Shown here piece after piece: positions 1 through 10,371 of a stretch of 64,000 bases of DNA. This DNA is from Oxyruncus cristatus (taxonomy: Eukaryota; Chordata; Aves; Passeriformes; Cotingidae): contig VXAY01001316.1 of assembly GCA_013399855.1 (NCBI GenBank), positions 96,077 through 160,076 of the forward strand, read 5' to 3'. The notes under the pieces are model-generated. The model searched no databases. It saw nothing but the letters and a program-made list of their open reading frames with translations, and was not told where the DNA came from. A program made the translations under genes and the position numbers. Numbering within the stretch: the stretch's first letter is position 1; the number at the start of each line of letters is the position of its first letter.

Positions 1-2160
1 TGGACACCTGGCTCTGTGATGTCCCCAAAATCGCTCTGAAACTCCGGGCTGGAGGGGCCCAAACCCCTCTGGAGATGTGACCAAGGTGCCTGGAGAGGGA
101 GGGCCACGTTCCCAGAGAGGCTTTGCCTGTGGCAGCCGCTAATCCCCACGAGCACAATCAGCATTAAACCCCTCTGGACACTCTGTGCTGGGCTCCCCTT
201 GTCCTGCCCTGGCATCCTGCTGGCTCCTGATCTGCAACACCTCCTTTTCACTGCTGCTAAAAACACCAAAACTGTTCGAAAACTGCCTCGGGAGGCTCCT
301 GGTGCTCCAGGGAGAAACCTGCCTTCTCCAGCAAGGAGCTCCCTCCTTGGCACTGCCATCCTGAGGGGTGTGGTACCCTCCTGGGGGAACCAGCAGCTGC
401 TAATGAAGAGCTGCTCCCTTTCCTCCCCCATTTTTCCCCTGTTCCACCCTCCCAAGCTCCCCATAGCTGTTTAAAACACTCTTTGTCTCCTCAAAGCGCG
501 TTTAATTGCTGCACCTCGCCCAGCAGGCTCACAAAAGCAGATGGAAGGCTCAAAGGTCTTCCTTTGCTGGAAAGTTGGGCCTTTTTTAAAACGTGGAAGA
601 CCTCAATTAATAAAATATTCCTCGTTTTTCCAAGGTCAGGCTTGGCAGCCGGGCCTGGTGATCAAACGAGAGCCTTTTCCTGGGGATGGCTGCTCGCTGG
701 CATCTCATTAACACGCTTCTGCAACATTTAGGAACAGTTAAATAGGGCACTAAGGGGCTGTTTCACTTTTCCTCCCGCATGGATCCTGTTTGAGGCAGGG
801 GGACCTTGTGCTGCTGCGTTATCACCCCTTTGCCCCACTAATGACACCTGTTCCTTCACTCAGTGCCAACCCATCCTTCAGAGCCCCGCACACCACTGCT
901 GGTGGGGGGGACCGAGGGCAGAACGGTGTCTGGCAGCTCACTGGGGGCTCCTCTGGGCTCCTGCAGGGGGGCATTTCCCAGCCTGGGGCTGCTGGAATCC
1001 AGTCCTGTGTGAACGAGGCCAGTGCAGTGACCCTGGAGCTCCATCCCCTTGGAGTGCAGCTCTTGGTTTCTAGATTCCTAAGTCCCCACCAGAACATCCC
1101 TTTGGATGGAGCTGGGGCCACACGGCCTCGGAGGAGTTGTTGTGTAACCGTGTGACAGTGATGCCCCAGCGAGAGCCCCTCCCTGCCCTGGGGATCCCAC
1201 TCCTCTCCCAGGGCCCTTCTTTGGGGGCTCCCTGTTATTATTTACCATTTCTACAGCTCCACAAATCTGGGGGACGCTTCGGAACGAGCACAGGACAATC
1301 TGCCTGCCTTGGGGACATCCCAGCCAAACCCGTGGCACGATGGGGATGAATACCTGGAATGCAGGGAGGGAAGAAGGAGTTGCCAGCAGGGATGGTGCAG
1401 CCTCAGTCCCCATTGCCTGCTCCGGATGGAACACCAGCAATTCCCTCAGTGCAAACTGGCAAGGGACAGGGAGGCACAATTAGAAGATGAAGCTTGTATC
1501 CCTGGGGAATCCACTGCCACACGACATCTCCATGGCCAGGAGAGGCTTTCAGGAGGAAGCTGAGGAGAGATGGAGGGAAGTGACGGCGTGTGCCCCTCTC
1601 CCTTCCAGCTGGGTGCTCCCTGTGTTTCCCGTATGGAATCTCTGCCCCAAGTGCCACAGGGACTGCAGGCAGTGCCATGACCTTCATGTGCTGTTCCAAG
1701 TTGGAAGACCCCAGGCTGAAGCCCTGCCTGGAGTGTCTGCAGCAGCCTCTCTGTGCTCTGGGCCCTGGAGGAGTTTCATCCAGAGGTTTTTTTCCATGGA
1801 AACATGTTTTCCTCCATGTATTTCAGCATTTGGGAGCACTTAACCCCCCAGCTCTAGTTAGGAAAGATCCCTGAGGGCCATCAGTGCGCCTCCCATGGCA
1901 GGAATTCCTGTCCTCCCAGTAACGTATTCCCGTGAAAGGAGCATATTCCTGAGATAAAAACCAGGGACCAGAATCCTCAATCACCCGAGGAAGGTGGTGC
2001 ATTCCCAGCACTGCGTCCCAGAGCAGAATTTGGAAGCTTTTATTTCTGTCACAGCAGACGAGCCCAGAGACACCCGTCTGTTCTCTGGGTTGGGGCCCAG
2101 GGCTGGAACCCCCAAACAGCTCTGCCAGAAAGCAGCAGGGAAAGAACCCCCCATGCACTT
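1..2160. other. Single-copy GC-rich sequence, no gene seen
   Basis: No CR1, SINE or convincing exon is visible. The stretch is GC-rich with short AT-rich patches near 580-625 and 660-750. Open frames on both strands are short and overlap one another, as expected by chance in stop-poor DNA. I see no protein family in any frame. Confidence 0.6.
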
Positions 2161-2203
2161 CAATCCAATCTGAATGGGATTGTGTGATGACAGCAAATTT
2201 CAC
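2161..2203 (+). repeat. Weak direct repeat, copy 1
   Basis: This 43-bp segment starts with CAATCCAATCTG and ends with CAGCAAATTTCAC. A similar segment in the same orientation lies at 4001-4043, about three quarters identical by eye. It is not CR1. It may be an old unnamed repeat or chance similarity. Confidence 0.35.
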
Positions 2204-3025
2204 TGAACCCTCAGTCTTTCCCAGGCACCCCCCCCTTTCCTAAATCCATTCCCCAAGTCTCTGCACGGGCTCTGCTCAGCCCCGTTTCCCACGAGAGGCT
2301 CCCCCAGGCACGGGCACACCTGGGCACGTGCTGGAAGCGAAGCCACCACAGGAGGCTTTGCTGTGCCCCAGAGGAAGGTCCTCCAGCCCTTTCCCATTCC
2401 ATGCTTTCCCGTGGGCACACTCCTCCTGCCTTTTCCCCGGCGGCTGGGCTGAGCAGAGCGCCGCTGCTGGGGCACAAACCTTTGTGCCAGGGATTTCACA
2501 GCTGGCTGCCCCCCCTCACCTCCCAGCAGGGACTCCTCGCCAAGAGTGTGTTTCCCAGTGATGCTTTTCCAGCCCTGGCACCTGCAAACACAACCACTGC
2601 TGTCTTTGCTCAGCCTCATTAGTGCTGGGGCCGGAGGAGGCCGAGCTGGAGCTGCGGGCACAGGGGGATGGTGGTTTGCAGGCACAGCCCGTGCCAAACC
2701 AGCCCTGTCAAACTCCACACAGCTGCTGGTGAAGCTCCCGCTCCCTGATCCGAGTCAGCCAGGCATGAAGAAGGATTTGGGGGGCTGGGAAGGGGACTGG
2801 TTGATGTTGCTATTTTAACCATACACAGGGTGTAGCTGTAACAGATCCACCGATGCCATTGGCACTGCCCAGGACCCAACACCTTTCCTGCCCACTCAGG
2901 AGTGGCTCCCCAGGGAGGTTTTAATGCTTCTTTCATGATCTTTGGCATCACAGTTTGGTTTTGTAAGGAAAAGCAGGCTGGAAGCAGCACAGTCCTTTAG
3001 TGAGTCTTTGGTAAGCACAGGAGAG
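2204..3025. other. Single-copy sequence, no gene seen
   Basis: GC-rich DNA without recognisable repeat or exon. The frames running through it on both strands have no known domain and no consistent splice boundaries. Confidence 0.55.
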
Positions 3026-3163
3026 GTCATGGAACGGGTTGGGTTGAAAGGGGCCTTAAAGACCCCTTCTTGTTCCATGGGCAGGGACACCTTCCATGGG
3101 ACCAGGTTGCTCCAAGCCCCATCCAACCTGGCCTTGGACGCTTCCAGGGATGGGAGGTTTTCT
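3026..3163 (-). mobile_element. CR1 LINE 3' fragment
   Basis: Read on the minus strand this is the CR1 3' UTR wording: a first-strand block CCTTGGACGCTTCCAGGGAT, then GTTGCTCCAAGCCCCATCCA, then a GGGTTGGGTTGAAAGGGGCC version of the terminal GGTTGGAAGGGACC box. The octamer tail is lost. It is 5'-truncated, as CR1 copies usually are, and diverged. Confidence 0.85.
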
Positions 3164-3291
3164 TGCCCATCACCACTTTGGGAATTTTGCTTGGTTTTTG
3201 AATTCATTTCCTAGACTGAGGGACCTCAGGTTGTCAGCATCCATGGCACTCCCTGCTCCCTCCCTGCAGGAGGGTGGTGGCTTTGGCATCC

Positions 3292-3400
3292 TGGGTGGTT
3301 TGGGTTGGAAGGGACCCTACCTTGTTCCACCCCCTGCCATGGCCAGGGACACCTTCCAGTCTCCCAGGTTGCTCCAAGCCCCATCCAACATCTGCACAAC
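3292..3400 (-). mobile_element. CR1 LINE 3' fragment
   Basis: Contains GGTTTGGGTTGGAAGGGACC at its left (3') end, followed by the CCATGGCCAGGGACACCTTCC and TTGCTCCAAGCCCCATCCAA boxes typical of antisense CR1. No octamer tail remains. It lies only about 130 bp from another minus-strand copy but repeats the same 3' boxes, so the two are separate insertions. Confidence 0.88.
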
Positions 3401-4000
3401 CATTTTCATTCCAGGAATTTGCTGAAAATGCAGCAACAGCAGAACTTTCCTGCCAAGACCCAGAGTCCAACTCCAGCGTGGAGGGCCTGGAACCCTCCAC
3501 ACCAGCAGCTTGCAGGGCCAGAGGAGCACAGTGGATGTGATGGGATAGTGCTTTGTAGTGCCCAGGGCTGGGGGTTTGGCAAACGGCTGTCAGGAGGTGG
3601 TGCTGTGCTCGGCAAAGGGAGTGACTTAGCGAGTCACAGCAGGCAGTTGTGTCCTGTTCCTACCCATCTCCAGCAGTCAACTTTAGCCTTTCACCTACTT
3701 TTCATATCCATTTGGGGGCCTGCTACTTCCCGGCCTCCCAGGGCAAGGATTTGAGCTGCTCTGGATGAGGTGCTGGGTGAGAGCTAAGCCCAGGAACTGC
3801 TGGTTACCTCCAAATAGTTTTCCCTTCAACGGGAGTTGTTCCCCCTGTGTCTGAGTCTCAAGGGTGTCCCATGGCCTGCAGGGCTGCAAAGGTCTCTCAT
3901 GATTCATGTGGACACTTGCTACTTATGGAAAGATCAAAACTGGAGGCCCCTCTCACAACCACCACTGCAAGACAGCAGCAATAAAAGCAAACATGTATTT
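3401..4000. other. Single-copy sequence, no gene seen
   Basis: Mixed-composition DNA between CR1 fragments. No repeat family, RNA gene or coding signature recognised. Confidence 0.5.
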
Positions 4001-4043
4001 TAATCCAATCTGGATCGGATTTCATGGCAACAGCAAATTTCAC
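4001..4043 (+). repeat. Weak direct repeat, copy 2
   Basis: Starts TAATCCAATCTGGATC and ends CAGCAAATTTCAC, matching 2161-2203 in the same orientation. The flanks do not align, so this is not an obvious segmental duplication. Confidence 0.35.
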
Positions 4044-4479
4044 CCCAGCGAACTGAATTTCTGTTGATTTTCGAGTTTAGAGCACAGAAAGCCTCGTGTT
4101 CTTCCAGAACAGGCAGTGTTTTCCTGGCAGCCACCGGGAATGCGGCATCACCACTTCAGAGAATGTGATCAGCACCAAGCCGGGCCCAGGGACGGGCAGG
4201 TTTTCCAGGAGTCATCCCAGCTTGGCAGGGTGTGCCCAAAGTGGGGAGTGTTCCATGCCCTCAGCACTGAGAGTGTCCTGGAGTAACTGGCAGCTGCTTT
4301 TGGCAAAGGCAGTCGTGCCATGGGGTTGAGTGACCCCTCGGGCAGCAGGAGGGGTGGACGGGGCTGAGGAGGAGGTGATGGGCACAGGGATACTCTGGGC
4401 AACCTCGGAGCACGTGTCCCATCAGCCCCTGCTGCGAGGCATTTCTCTGGAGGTGGCTGGAAAAATGCACTTCCGGGGG
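4044..4479. other. Single-copy sequence, no gene seen
   Basis: No feature recognised. GC content rises toward the right end, ahead of the CR1 copy at 4480. Confidence 0.5.
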
Positions 4480-4800
4480 TCACAGAATCACAGAATGGTT
4501 TGGGTTGGAAGGGACCTTAAACCCCGCCCAGTGCCACCCCTGCCATGGGCAGGGACACCTCCCACCAGCCCAGGGTGCTCCAAGCCCCGTCCAACCTGGC
4601 CTTGGACACTTCCAGGGATCCAAGGGCAGCCACAGCTTCTCTGGGCAACCTGTGCCAGGGCCTCCCCACCCTCCCAGGGAAGAATTCCTTCCCAATATCC
4701 CATCTAACCCTGCCCTCCTCCAGCTTAAGTTCATTCCCCCTTGTCCTGTCACTCCATGCCCCGGTGAAAAGTCCCTTCTCAAAAGCCCCCTTCAGGTACT
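4480..4800 (-). mobile_element. CR1 LINE 3' fragment with tail
   Basis: The left edge carries the antisense octamer tail TCACAGAATCACAGAATGG, followed by the GGTTTGGGTTGGAAGGGACC box. The element runs through the AGCCACAGCTTCTCTGGG, GCCTCCCCACCCTCCC and AAGAATTCCTTCCCAATATC boxes to CCCCCTTCAGGTACTT near 4800. At about 320 bp it is one of the better preserved 3' ends here. Confidence 0.95.
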
Positions 4801-5614
4801 TCCCACCTTGGTGGCTGGAAATGTGGAAGGGTGATGAGCTGCCTGGAAAGGAAGGAAGGGAAGGCATGTGTCACATTGTCCTTTTGTGTCCTCTGTTGTC
4901 CTCCTCTTCCCCTCTAGCCTTTTGTTGCTGCTCAAAACTTCCTTTGGGACTGAAGGAAGCAGAGACCATCCAGCTGGATGTTGACCTTCTCACCAGAGCT
5001 GGGCACATGGCAACCAACTGTTGCTCCTGCTTCATGTCCTCAAGAGCTTTGGGCAGGGCAGGCAGCTTCCAGGTGGTGATTTACCCCCTGGCTTTTGGGT
5101 GCTGGTAGAATGCAGTGCTTTGCTATGTTTCATTATCCAGTTGGCTCCGTGTGTTCCCAACACCTTCCATCTGAACCCCTCCTGGTAGTGCCTTGAGCAA
5201 TTCAACTGCTTTGTGTGGTTTGTTTTCTCCTCCAGTTCCCCAGGAGATGGGAAGGCAGGAGAGCTGGAGGGGGGAGAAGGTTGTTGACTTGTTTTCAGTT
5301 TATTCATTCACAGCATCTACACAGGGTTGTGCTCATGTCAGAAAAACCACACCGAGGAAACGTCCCTCACACTTGGCAAAGGCCTTCCTGGAGAGGCGCT
5401 TTCCCTGGAAGCTGTTCTGCTGCTCAGACAGGCTGTCATGGACCTGCAGAGCCTGCCCTGGTGCCACAGAACAACGTTGTCCACACTGCCTTCACCGTGT
5501 GTCCTACACGGCCCAGGGCAGTGCCAGGAAACGCCTCCGAAGGAAGGGGCAAGACTTGTCCTGATTTGTTGTAGAGAGCAAATATCTGCAGGGAGGGGCA
5601 GGGCATGGCCCAGG
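4801..5614. other. Single-copy sequence, no gene seen
   Basis: No repeat or gene signature recognised. Overlapping open frames on the plus strand (three frames around 5193-5722) show that stops are rare here by composition; none resembles a known protein. Confidence 0.5.
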
Positions 5615-5868
5615 CTCTGCTCGGGGGGCCCAGCAATGGCACGGGAGGAACGGGCAGGAACTGATGCCCAGGAAGCTCCACCTGCACAGGAGGGAGAACT
5701 TCTTTACTGTGTGGGTGACTGAGTGCTGAACAGGTTTCCCAGAGAAGGTGTGGAGTCTCCTCACTGGAGATATTCCAGAGCTATCTGGATGCAATCCATG
5801 TGCTCTGGGATGACCCCACATGTGGCCCCTTCCAACCTGAACTATCGTGGGATCTGTGATCCTGCGGG
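5615..5868 (+). mobile_element. Old CR1 LINE 3' fragment
   Basis: Sense-strand CR1 wording includes ACTGATGCCCAGGAAGCTCC, GAGAACTTCTTTACTGTGTG, TGGAGTCTCCTCACTGGAGA and a terminal CCCCTTCCAACCTGAACTAT followed by a short octamer tail. This belongs to a different, older-looking CR1 branch from most copies in the window, whose body reads GGCTGCCCAGGGAAGTGGTG. Confidence 0.85.
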
Positions 5869-6697
5869 CTGCTGTAAAACCCGAGAGGTGGGTCCTGGCT
5901 CCTCGTGTTCCTGAGGGACTGTGGCTGAGGAGCTCGGGTGTGACTGCAGCTCTTCCTCTCTGCCAGCAAACCTCGCCTTGGCTCAGCCTCTTCCAGATGC
6001 TGCTCTTGGCCAGGCCTGGCCCACATTGACAGCAGTTGTGTGGGGAGGCAGGAAGCTCCTGCAGATCAGATCCTCTGCCCAGCTGGAGCTGCTTTGGTGA
6101 TGGAGCAGGTCTGGAGAGAGGACAGCCCTTCGTGGAAGCGCTGGGGGAAGTGCAGGTTCCTGTGGCGGTCTGGGCATGTCCCACCAGGAAGGTCTCCAAG
6201 CTTTTCTCACATCCTCTGGACTGGTGCCACCTTGCAGGAAGGCAGCAGTGCTGCACACTCTGTCAGGAGCAGCCACACACTGCTTCCATCAGCTTTATTT
6301 TTAGGCTCTGTCTCCTCACACATCTGTTCCTCTGCGGGCTGGGCACCATCAGCCAGGAGCGAGTGGCCAGAGATGGAGGAGAGAGATCTCTGCTCATCAC
6401 ACTAAGGGGTCTGGGAGACAAACTGCTTAGGAAGTAATTGTTGCCAGGTTTGCTGCTGAGCCTTTGGTGTTACGGGAAGCAGGACCTCTCTGAAGTCTGG
6501 CCATCCCTCACACATTCCCATCTTCCTGCTGTGTCCCAGGAGGGGGTTGCTGAAAGCAGCCAGCTGGGCTGGTTGTCCATAAACAAGACCTCAGTGCTCC
6601 TGAGCCATCCTGGGCTTTGTACAGACAGCAAGGCCAGCAGGGCCCCTTCACAGAGCTCACCTCACACAGCAGAGCTCTTCCCATGGACCCCTCTGAC
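5869..6697. other. Single-copy sequence, no gene seen
   Basis: GC-rich sequence. A minus-strand open frame (5504-6256) crosses it but begins in the antisense of the neighbouring CR1 and shows no domain. Confidence 0.5.
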
Positions 6698-6792
6698 CTG
6701 CCTGGTCTAGGGGACGTGTCCCTGCCCATGGCAGGGGGTTGGAATGAGATGGGCTTTATGGTCCCTTCCAACCTAAACCATTCTGTGATTTT
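6698..6792 (+). mobile_element. CR1 LINE extreme 3' end
   Basis: About 95 bp from GTGTCCCTGCCCATGGCAGG through GGTCCCTTCCAACCTAAACC to CATTCTGTGATTTTTA, with one octamer of the tail left. Heavily 5'-truncated. Confidence 0.88.
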
Positions 6793-8175
6793 TACCACTC
6801 CAGGGACTGGCCCCTGAGGCTCCTCAGAGTCACCGTCTGCTGTAGTGGGGCAGACACAGTAAGTAAGTTGCCAGAATTACTCTTTCAGCCCTTTGGATCT
6901 TCCTCTATGATACTCCCCAATCCATCACATCCTCCACACTCACAGCCAGCCCTTTTCATTCACATTCAGACTCGCTTCTTCCTCCACAGCCTCCACTCTC
7001 CACTGCTCAGAGCTGGGTCTGTAGAGAAAGGACCTCTCAGAGGTGACTCTGAAAGGTCAGCAGCTCCTGGGATTCATATTCATCCCATGTCTGGAAGATC
7101 AGGCTGCAGAAGACTTCTCCACAGGTCCTCGAGGAGCTGCTTGGGAAGCTGAACCCTCAGCACCTCACGTCACTTTAATCCTCCTTTTCAGCTCCCAGTG
7201 GATCTGATTAGGCTGACAAAGAACTGAGAGCTGCCAAAGCACTTCCTAGAAGCAGAGACCGGGCAAAACGAGGCTGAAGAGGGGGAGGGAACAGTGTTTC
7301 TTTGTAGAGGTTTCCAAAATACCCTCCCCTGATAAGCAGGAGTGGCTTGTTGCAGAGAAATAGGCAGAAGCCCAGCAGTCACCGGCTGAGATTTCCTTAA
7401 TTTGGATTCCAGCACATCAGCAAAATTGTTACAACCCAAATCATTTCCTTGAGACTGGATTGAATGAGCTCTGGTGGCACCGTGAGGTGAAAGACTTCAT
7501 ATGGAAAACCATATGGTCCACTGGAAGTGGACTTTAAAAAAGGGTCTTTGTGTCACAATAAAATGTCCAGAAGCAGTGTGACCAAATGGATACAGTCATG
7601 GAGCGTGATCTCCTCTGCTCCAAGGCTTCTTGTGTTTGCAGTACCCCTGCACCAGTCCTGGAGTCGGAGTGGTCCCTGTGTGAGCTGCAGACAATTAATG
7701 ATCCGTGCAGGCTGTGGTGGCCCACAGCACGCAAATGTCGTTTGTTGGGCATGTAGCAGCTCTGTGGAGTATCAGGGAGGCCAAGACGCTTCCAGGATTT
7801 CATCCAACACGGCATCTTTCATTTTTGCTCTCAGTGGTAGACACTTCTCTCCAGAAATGGAACATAAGCAGGGGCTGTAGGCTCAGGTGTTAATTCGGGC
7901 CCAGGGGAGGCAGAGGAAACACCGTGTAAATGAAGAGTAGCACGACAGGATGGCTGCAGTGAGTGCCTGTCTCATCCCAGCCTCTCTCCCTGGGCTGGTA
8001 TTTTGCTGGGAAGGGTTATTGTTAGAGCTCACTGTGTAAATTCTCACTTTAAATATCCCCTGACTCACACTGCAAATGCTACTCGGGGAGTCGGTGCAGT
8101 GTCAGGCTAAAACTCATCCTGTGCCTCATCCCCAGAGAAATCACTGCAGGATCTGCCTGACCTTTACAGGAGTGT
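6793..8175. other. Single-copy sequence, no gene seen
   Basis: About 1.4 kb with no recognisable repeat. Composition is more AT-rich than the flanks around 7380-7570. No exon or RNA gene could be supported. Confidence 0.5.
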
Positions 8176-8295
8176 TCCAGGCCATGGCTGAGGGAGCTCT
8201 GAGCAACTTGGGCTGCTGGAAGGTGTCCCTGCCCACAGCATTAGCTTTAAGGTCCCTCCCAGTCCAAACCCTTCCATAGTTCTGTGATTCTCACA
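8176..8295 (+). mobile_element. CR1 LINE extreme 3' end
   Basis: Contains GCAACTTGGGCTGCTGGAAG, GTGTCCCTGCCCACAG, a degenerate AAGGTCCCTCCCAGTCCAAA box and the tail TTCTGTGATTCTC. The tail region was then duplicated together with the 3' flank (see 8274-8456). Confidence 0.85.
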
Positions 8296-8456
8296 AGGTG
8301 GCTCCAGCTGCAAGTTAGACTTCCAGGCAAAGCTGGATTTCTGGGCTCCTATATTTNCATGGTTCTGTGATTCTCTCAAGGTGGCTCCAGCTCTTCTACC
8401 TTTTCTCCTCCAAGTTAGACTTCCAGGCAAACCTGGATTTCTGGGCTCCTATATTT
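8274..8456 (+). repeat. Imperfect tandem duplication with an N at the junction
   Basis: Unit A (8274-8356) and unit B (8357-8456) share the CR1 tail TTCTGTGATTCT, then AAGGTGGCTCCAGCT, CAAGTTAGACTTCCAGGCAA and CTGGGCTCCTATATTT. Unit B has about 17 extra bases in the middle (CTTCTACCTTTTCTCCT). The only ambiguous base of this part of the window, position 8357, is the first base of unit B. Confidence 0.9.
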
Positions 8457-9249
8457 GGAGACAGGCAGCCCCAGGAGGTGGTCCTGCCCTTCCACAGAGG
8501 GGTCCTGGGGCCAGTCCCACCCCCGTAAATGCAGAGGTTACAACTCTCTTTAACAGCTGGACTAGATGAGATGGTTGCCACAAGGACTGCACAGCACTCA
8601 CTGCTTCCCATTCCCTGTCCTTGTCCCTTCTTGGTCACTAGGATCCATTATTTGCCTTAAACACCTCCTGATGTCTGAGCAGGGGTTTCAGCCCGTGGTA
8701 AGGATGGCAACCAAGATCCTGCCAGCTCCACGTGGAACACTGTCAGGATGGGCTTTGTGATCTGTTGTTGCTACTGCCCAAATGAAATTCAATCAATCCA
8801 GTGGGTGAAAAGCCAGGGAGAAAGCCCTCCATGGCACTGTGGGGACCTTGCGTGGCCCCTCTTGCTGAGCCAGCAGCAGGATGAAGCTGGGAAGGTCTCT
8901 GCTTCCCAAAGGACTCAATCCTTGCTCCCCAGCTTGCCCCAGTCACTCAAAGCTGATGCATTTCCTGGGATTGTGCTGAGCCAGCCCAGCTCTCATCAGA
9001 TAGGACAAGATGCCCCACAAACATGTGGGTGTCTGGTTTTCACATCTTTGTGTTCCTGACCCTATGGAGCAGCTCCTCCTCCTCTTCCTCCTCCTTTCCA
9101 CAGCTGAGTTACCACCCCACCGAAGGACAGGTCTTGCTCTCTCTGCTCTGGGTTCTGCAGGTGAAACTGTGGCATCTCCCTGCTGCTGCTTGGCCTGGAC
9201 CAGAGTGATGAGGAGCATCAAGTGATGAGGGAATGGAAGTGAGGGATTT
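8457..9249. other. Single-copy sequence, no gene seen
   Basis: No repeat family recognised. Contains a short CCT/TCC-rich tract near 9070-9100. Confidence 0.5.
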
Positions 9250-9501
9250 GATCCTGGGGCTGGGATCCCAACAGAGCTGAGCTCTGAGTACCGGGAAGTC
9301 AGAAGGATCCTTCCAGGTACCGCAGCCTGGAAACAAGCATGGGACCCTCTGCTGACCCTCTATGTTCCCCCCCAGCCTGGAGGTGTCATGGGCCAGCTCT
9401 GCCATCCTTTCTGAACACCAACAGAGCTGGAATGTTCTCCACCATCTCCAGGCAAATGCATCCCACACAGAGCCCTCTCCCAAGCTGTACCAGCTCCTGG
9501 G
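9250..9501 (+). repeat. Left arm of a large inverted repeat
   Basis: This 252-bp arm pairs with the reverse complement of 10126-10371. Shared blocks include TGAGTACCGGGAAGTCAGAA, GGATCCTTCCAGGTACC, GGCCAGCTCTGCCATCC and TGAACACCAACAGAGCTGG. By eye about 95% of positions agree. The left arm carries a 6-bp insertion (GCAAAT, near 9453). The sequence is not CR1 and I do not recognise it as a named repeat. Confidence 0.93.
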
Positions 9502-10125
9502 CTCTGCAGGAGGAGGTCGTTGCAGGTGTTTCAGTGCCATTATCAGCCCTGAATCAGTCATTTTCTGTCTCCAACTCAGCTTTTATTCCTGTGTGCACTG
9601 TGTGGGCCTCCTTGCTTGCTCTGAAAAGCCTTGTTTTTCCTTGTCTCCCTGATGCTCCTGCCTCTTCCCCCTTCTTATCCTTCATCAGTCTTGCTCTGCC
9701 CTCCTCAGCCCTGGCTCTGGCACAGAGACCCTTTGGAGGTGCTGATGGGGCTGGTGGGGCTGTGTCCTGGGATGGCTGTGATTCCCAGGACGTGACACGC
9801 AGCCTGCTTGGCTGCTGAACATCCCATGGATCTGCACATCCACATGAGACAGCAGAGTGACTTGGATCTGGCTGGTGGCCACCAGAACAGGGAGTCCCTC
9901 ACCCGCAACACCCACATGGAAGCTGGGAGGAGGGAGCCAAGCCTGTAGGTCATGGAAGTCATCAGTCCCCTGTCACAGCAGGGCAGGTGACTCGGGCAGG
10001 AAGAGCAAAGTGAAGTGTGGAGGTGAACAAAGGAGCCACCACACCTTGGGCCACATCCTCACTGGGACAAGCCACATCTGGCTTGGCCAGCACAGGAGCT
10101 GGCACTGAGTTACCTGAGTTACACT
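9502..10125. other. Spacer of the inverted repeat
   Basis: A 624-bp loop between the two arms. It is single-copy looking, with no CR1 and no recognised gene. Near its right end AGGAGCTGGCAC occurs twice about 34 bp apart (from 10093 and 10128), the second copy being the start of the right arm. Confidence 0.7.
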
Positions 10126-10371
10126 CCCAGGAGCTGGCACAGCTTGGGAGAGGGCTCTGTGTGGGATGCTGGAGATGGTGGAGAACATTCCAGCTCTGTT
10201 GGTGTTCAGAAAGGATGGCAGAGCTGGCCCATGTCACCTCCAGGCTGGGGGGACACATAGAGGGTCAGCAGAGGGTCACACGCTTGTTTCCAGGCTGTGG
10301 TACCTGGAAGGATCCTTCTGACTTCCCGGTACTCAGAGCTGAGCTCTGTTGGGAATCCAGGTCCTGGGATC
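10126..10371 (-). repeat. Right arm of a large inverted repeat
   Basis: Reverse complement of 9250-9501. Similarity starts at CCCAGGAGCTGGCAC and ends at CCTGGGATC. The outermost 20 bp (near 10352-10371) are less similar than the rest. Outside these limits neither flank aligns, so the arms have sharp edges. Confidence 0.93.

Noticed and set aside
5504..6256. 250-codon minus-strand open frame
   Set aside because: Overlaps an antisense CR1 at one end and equally long plus-strand frames. No domain or signal recognised.
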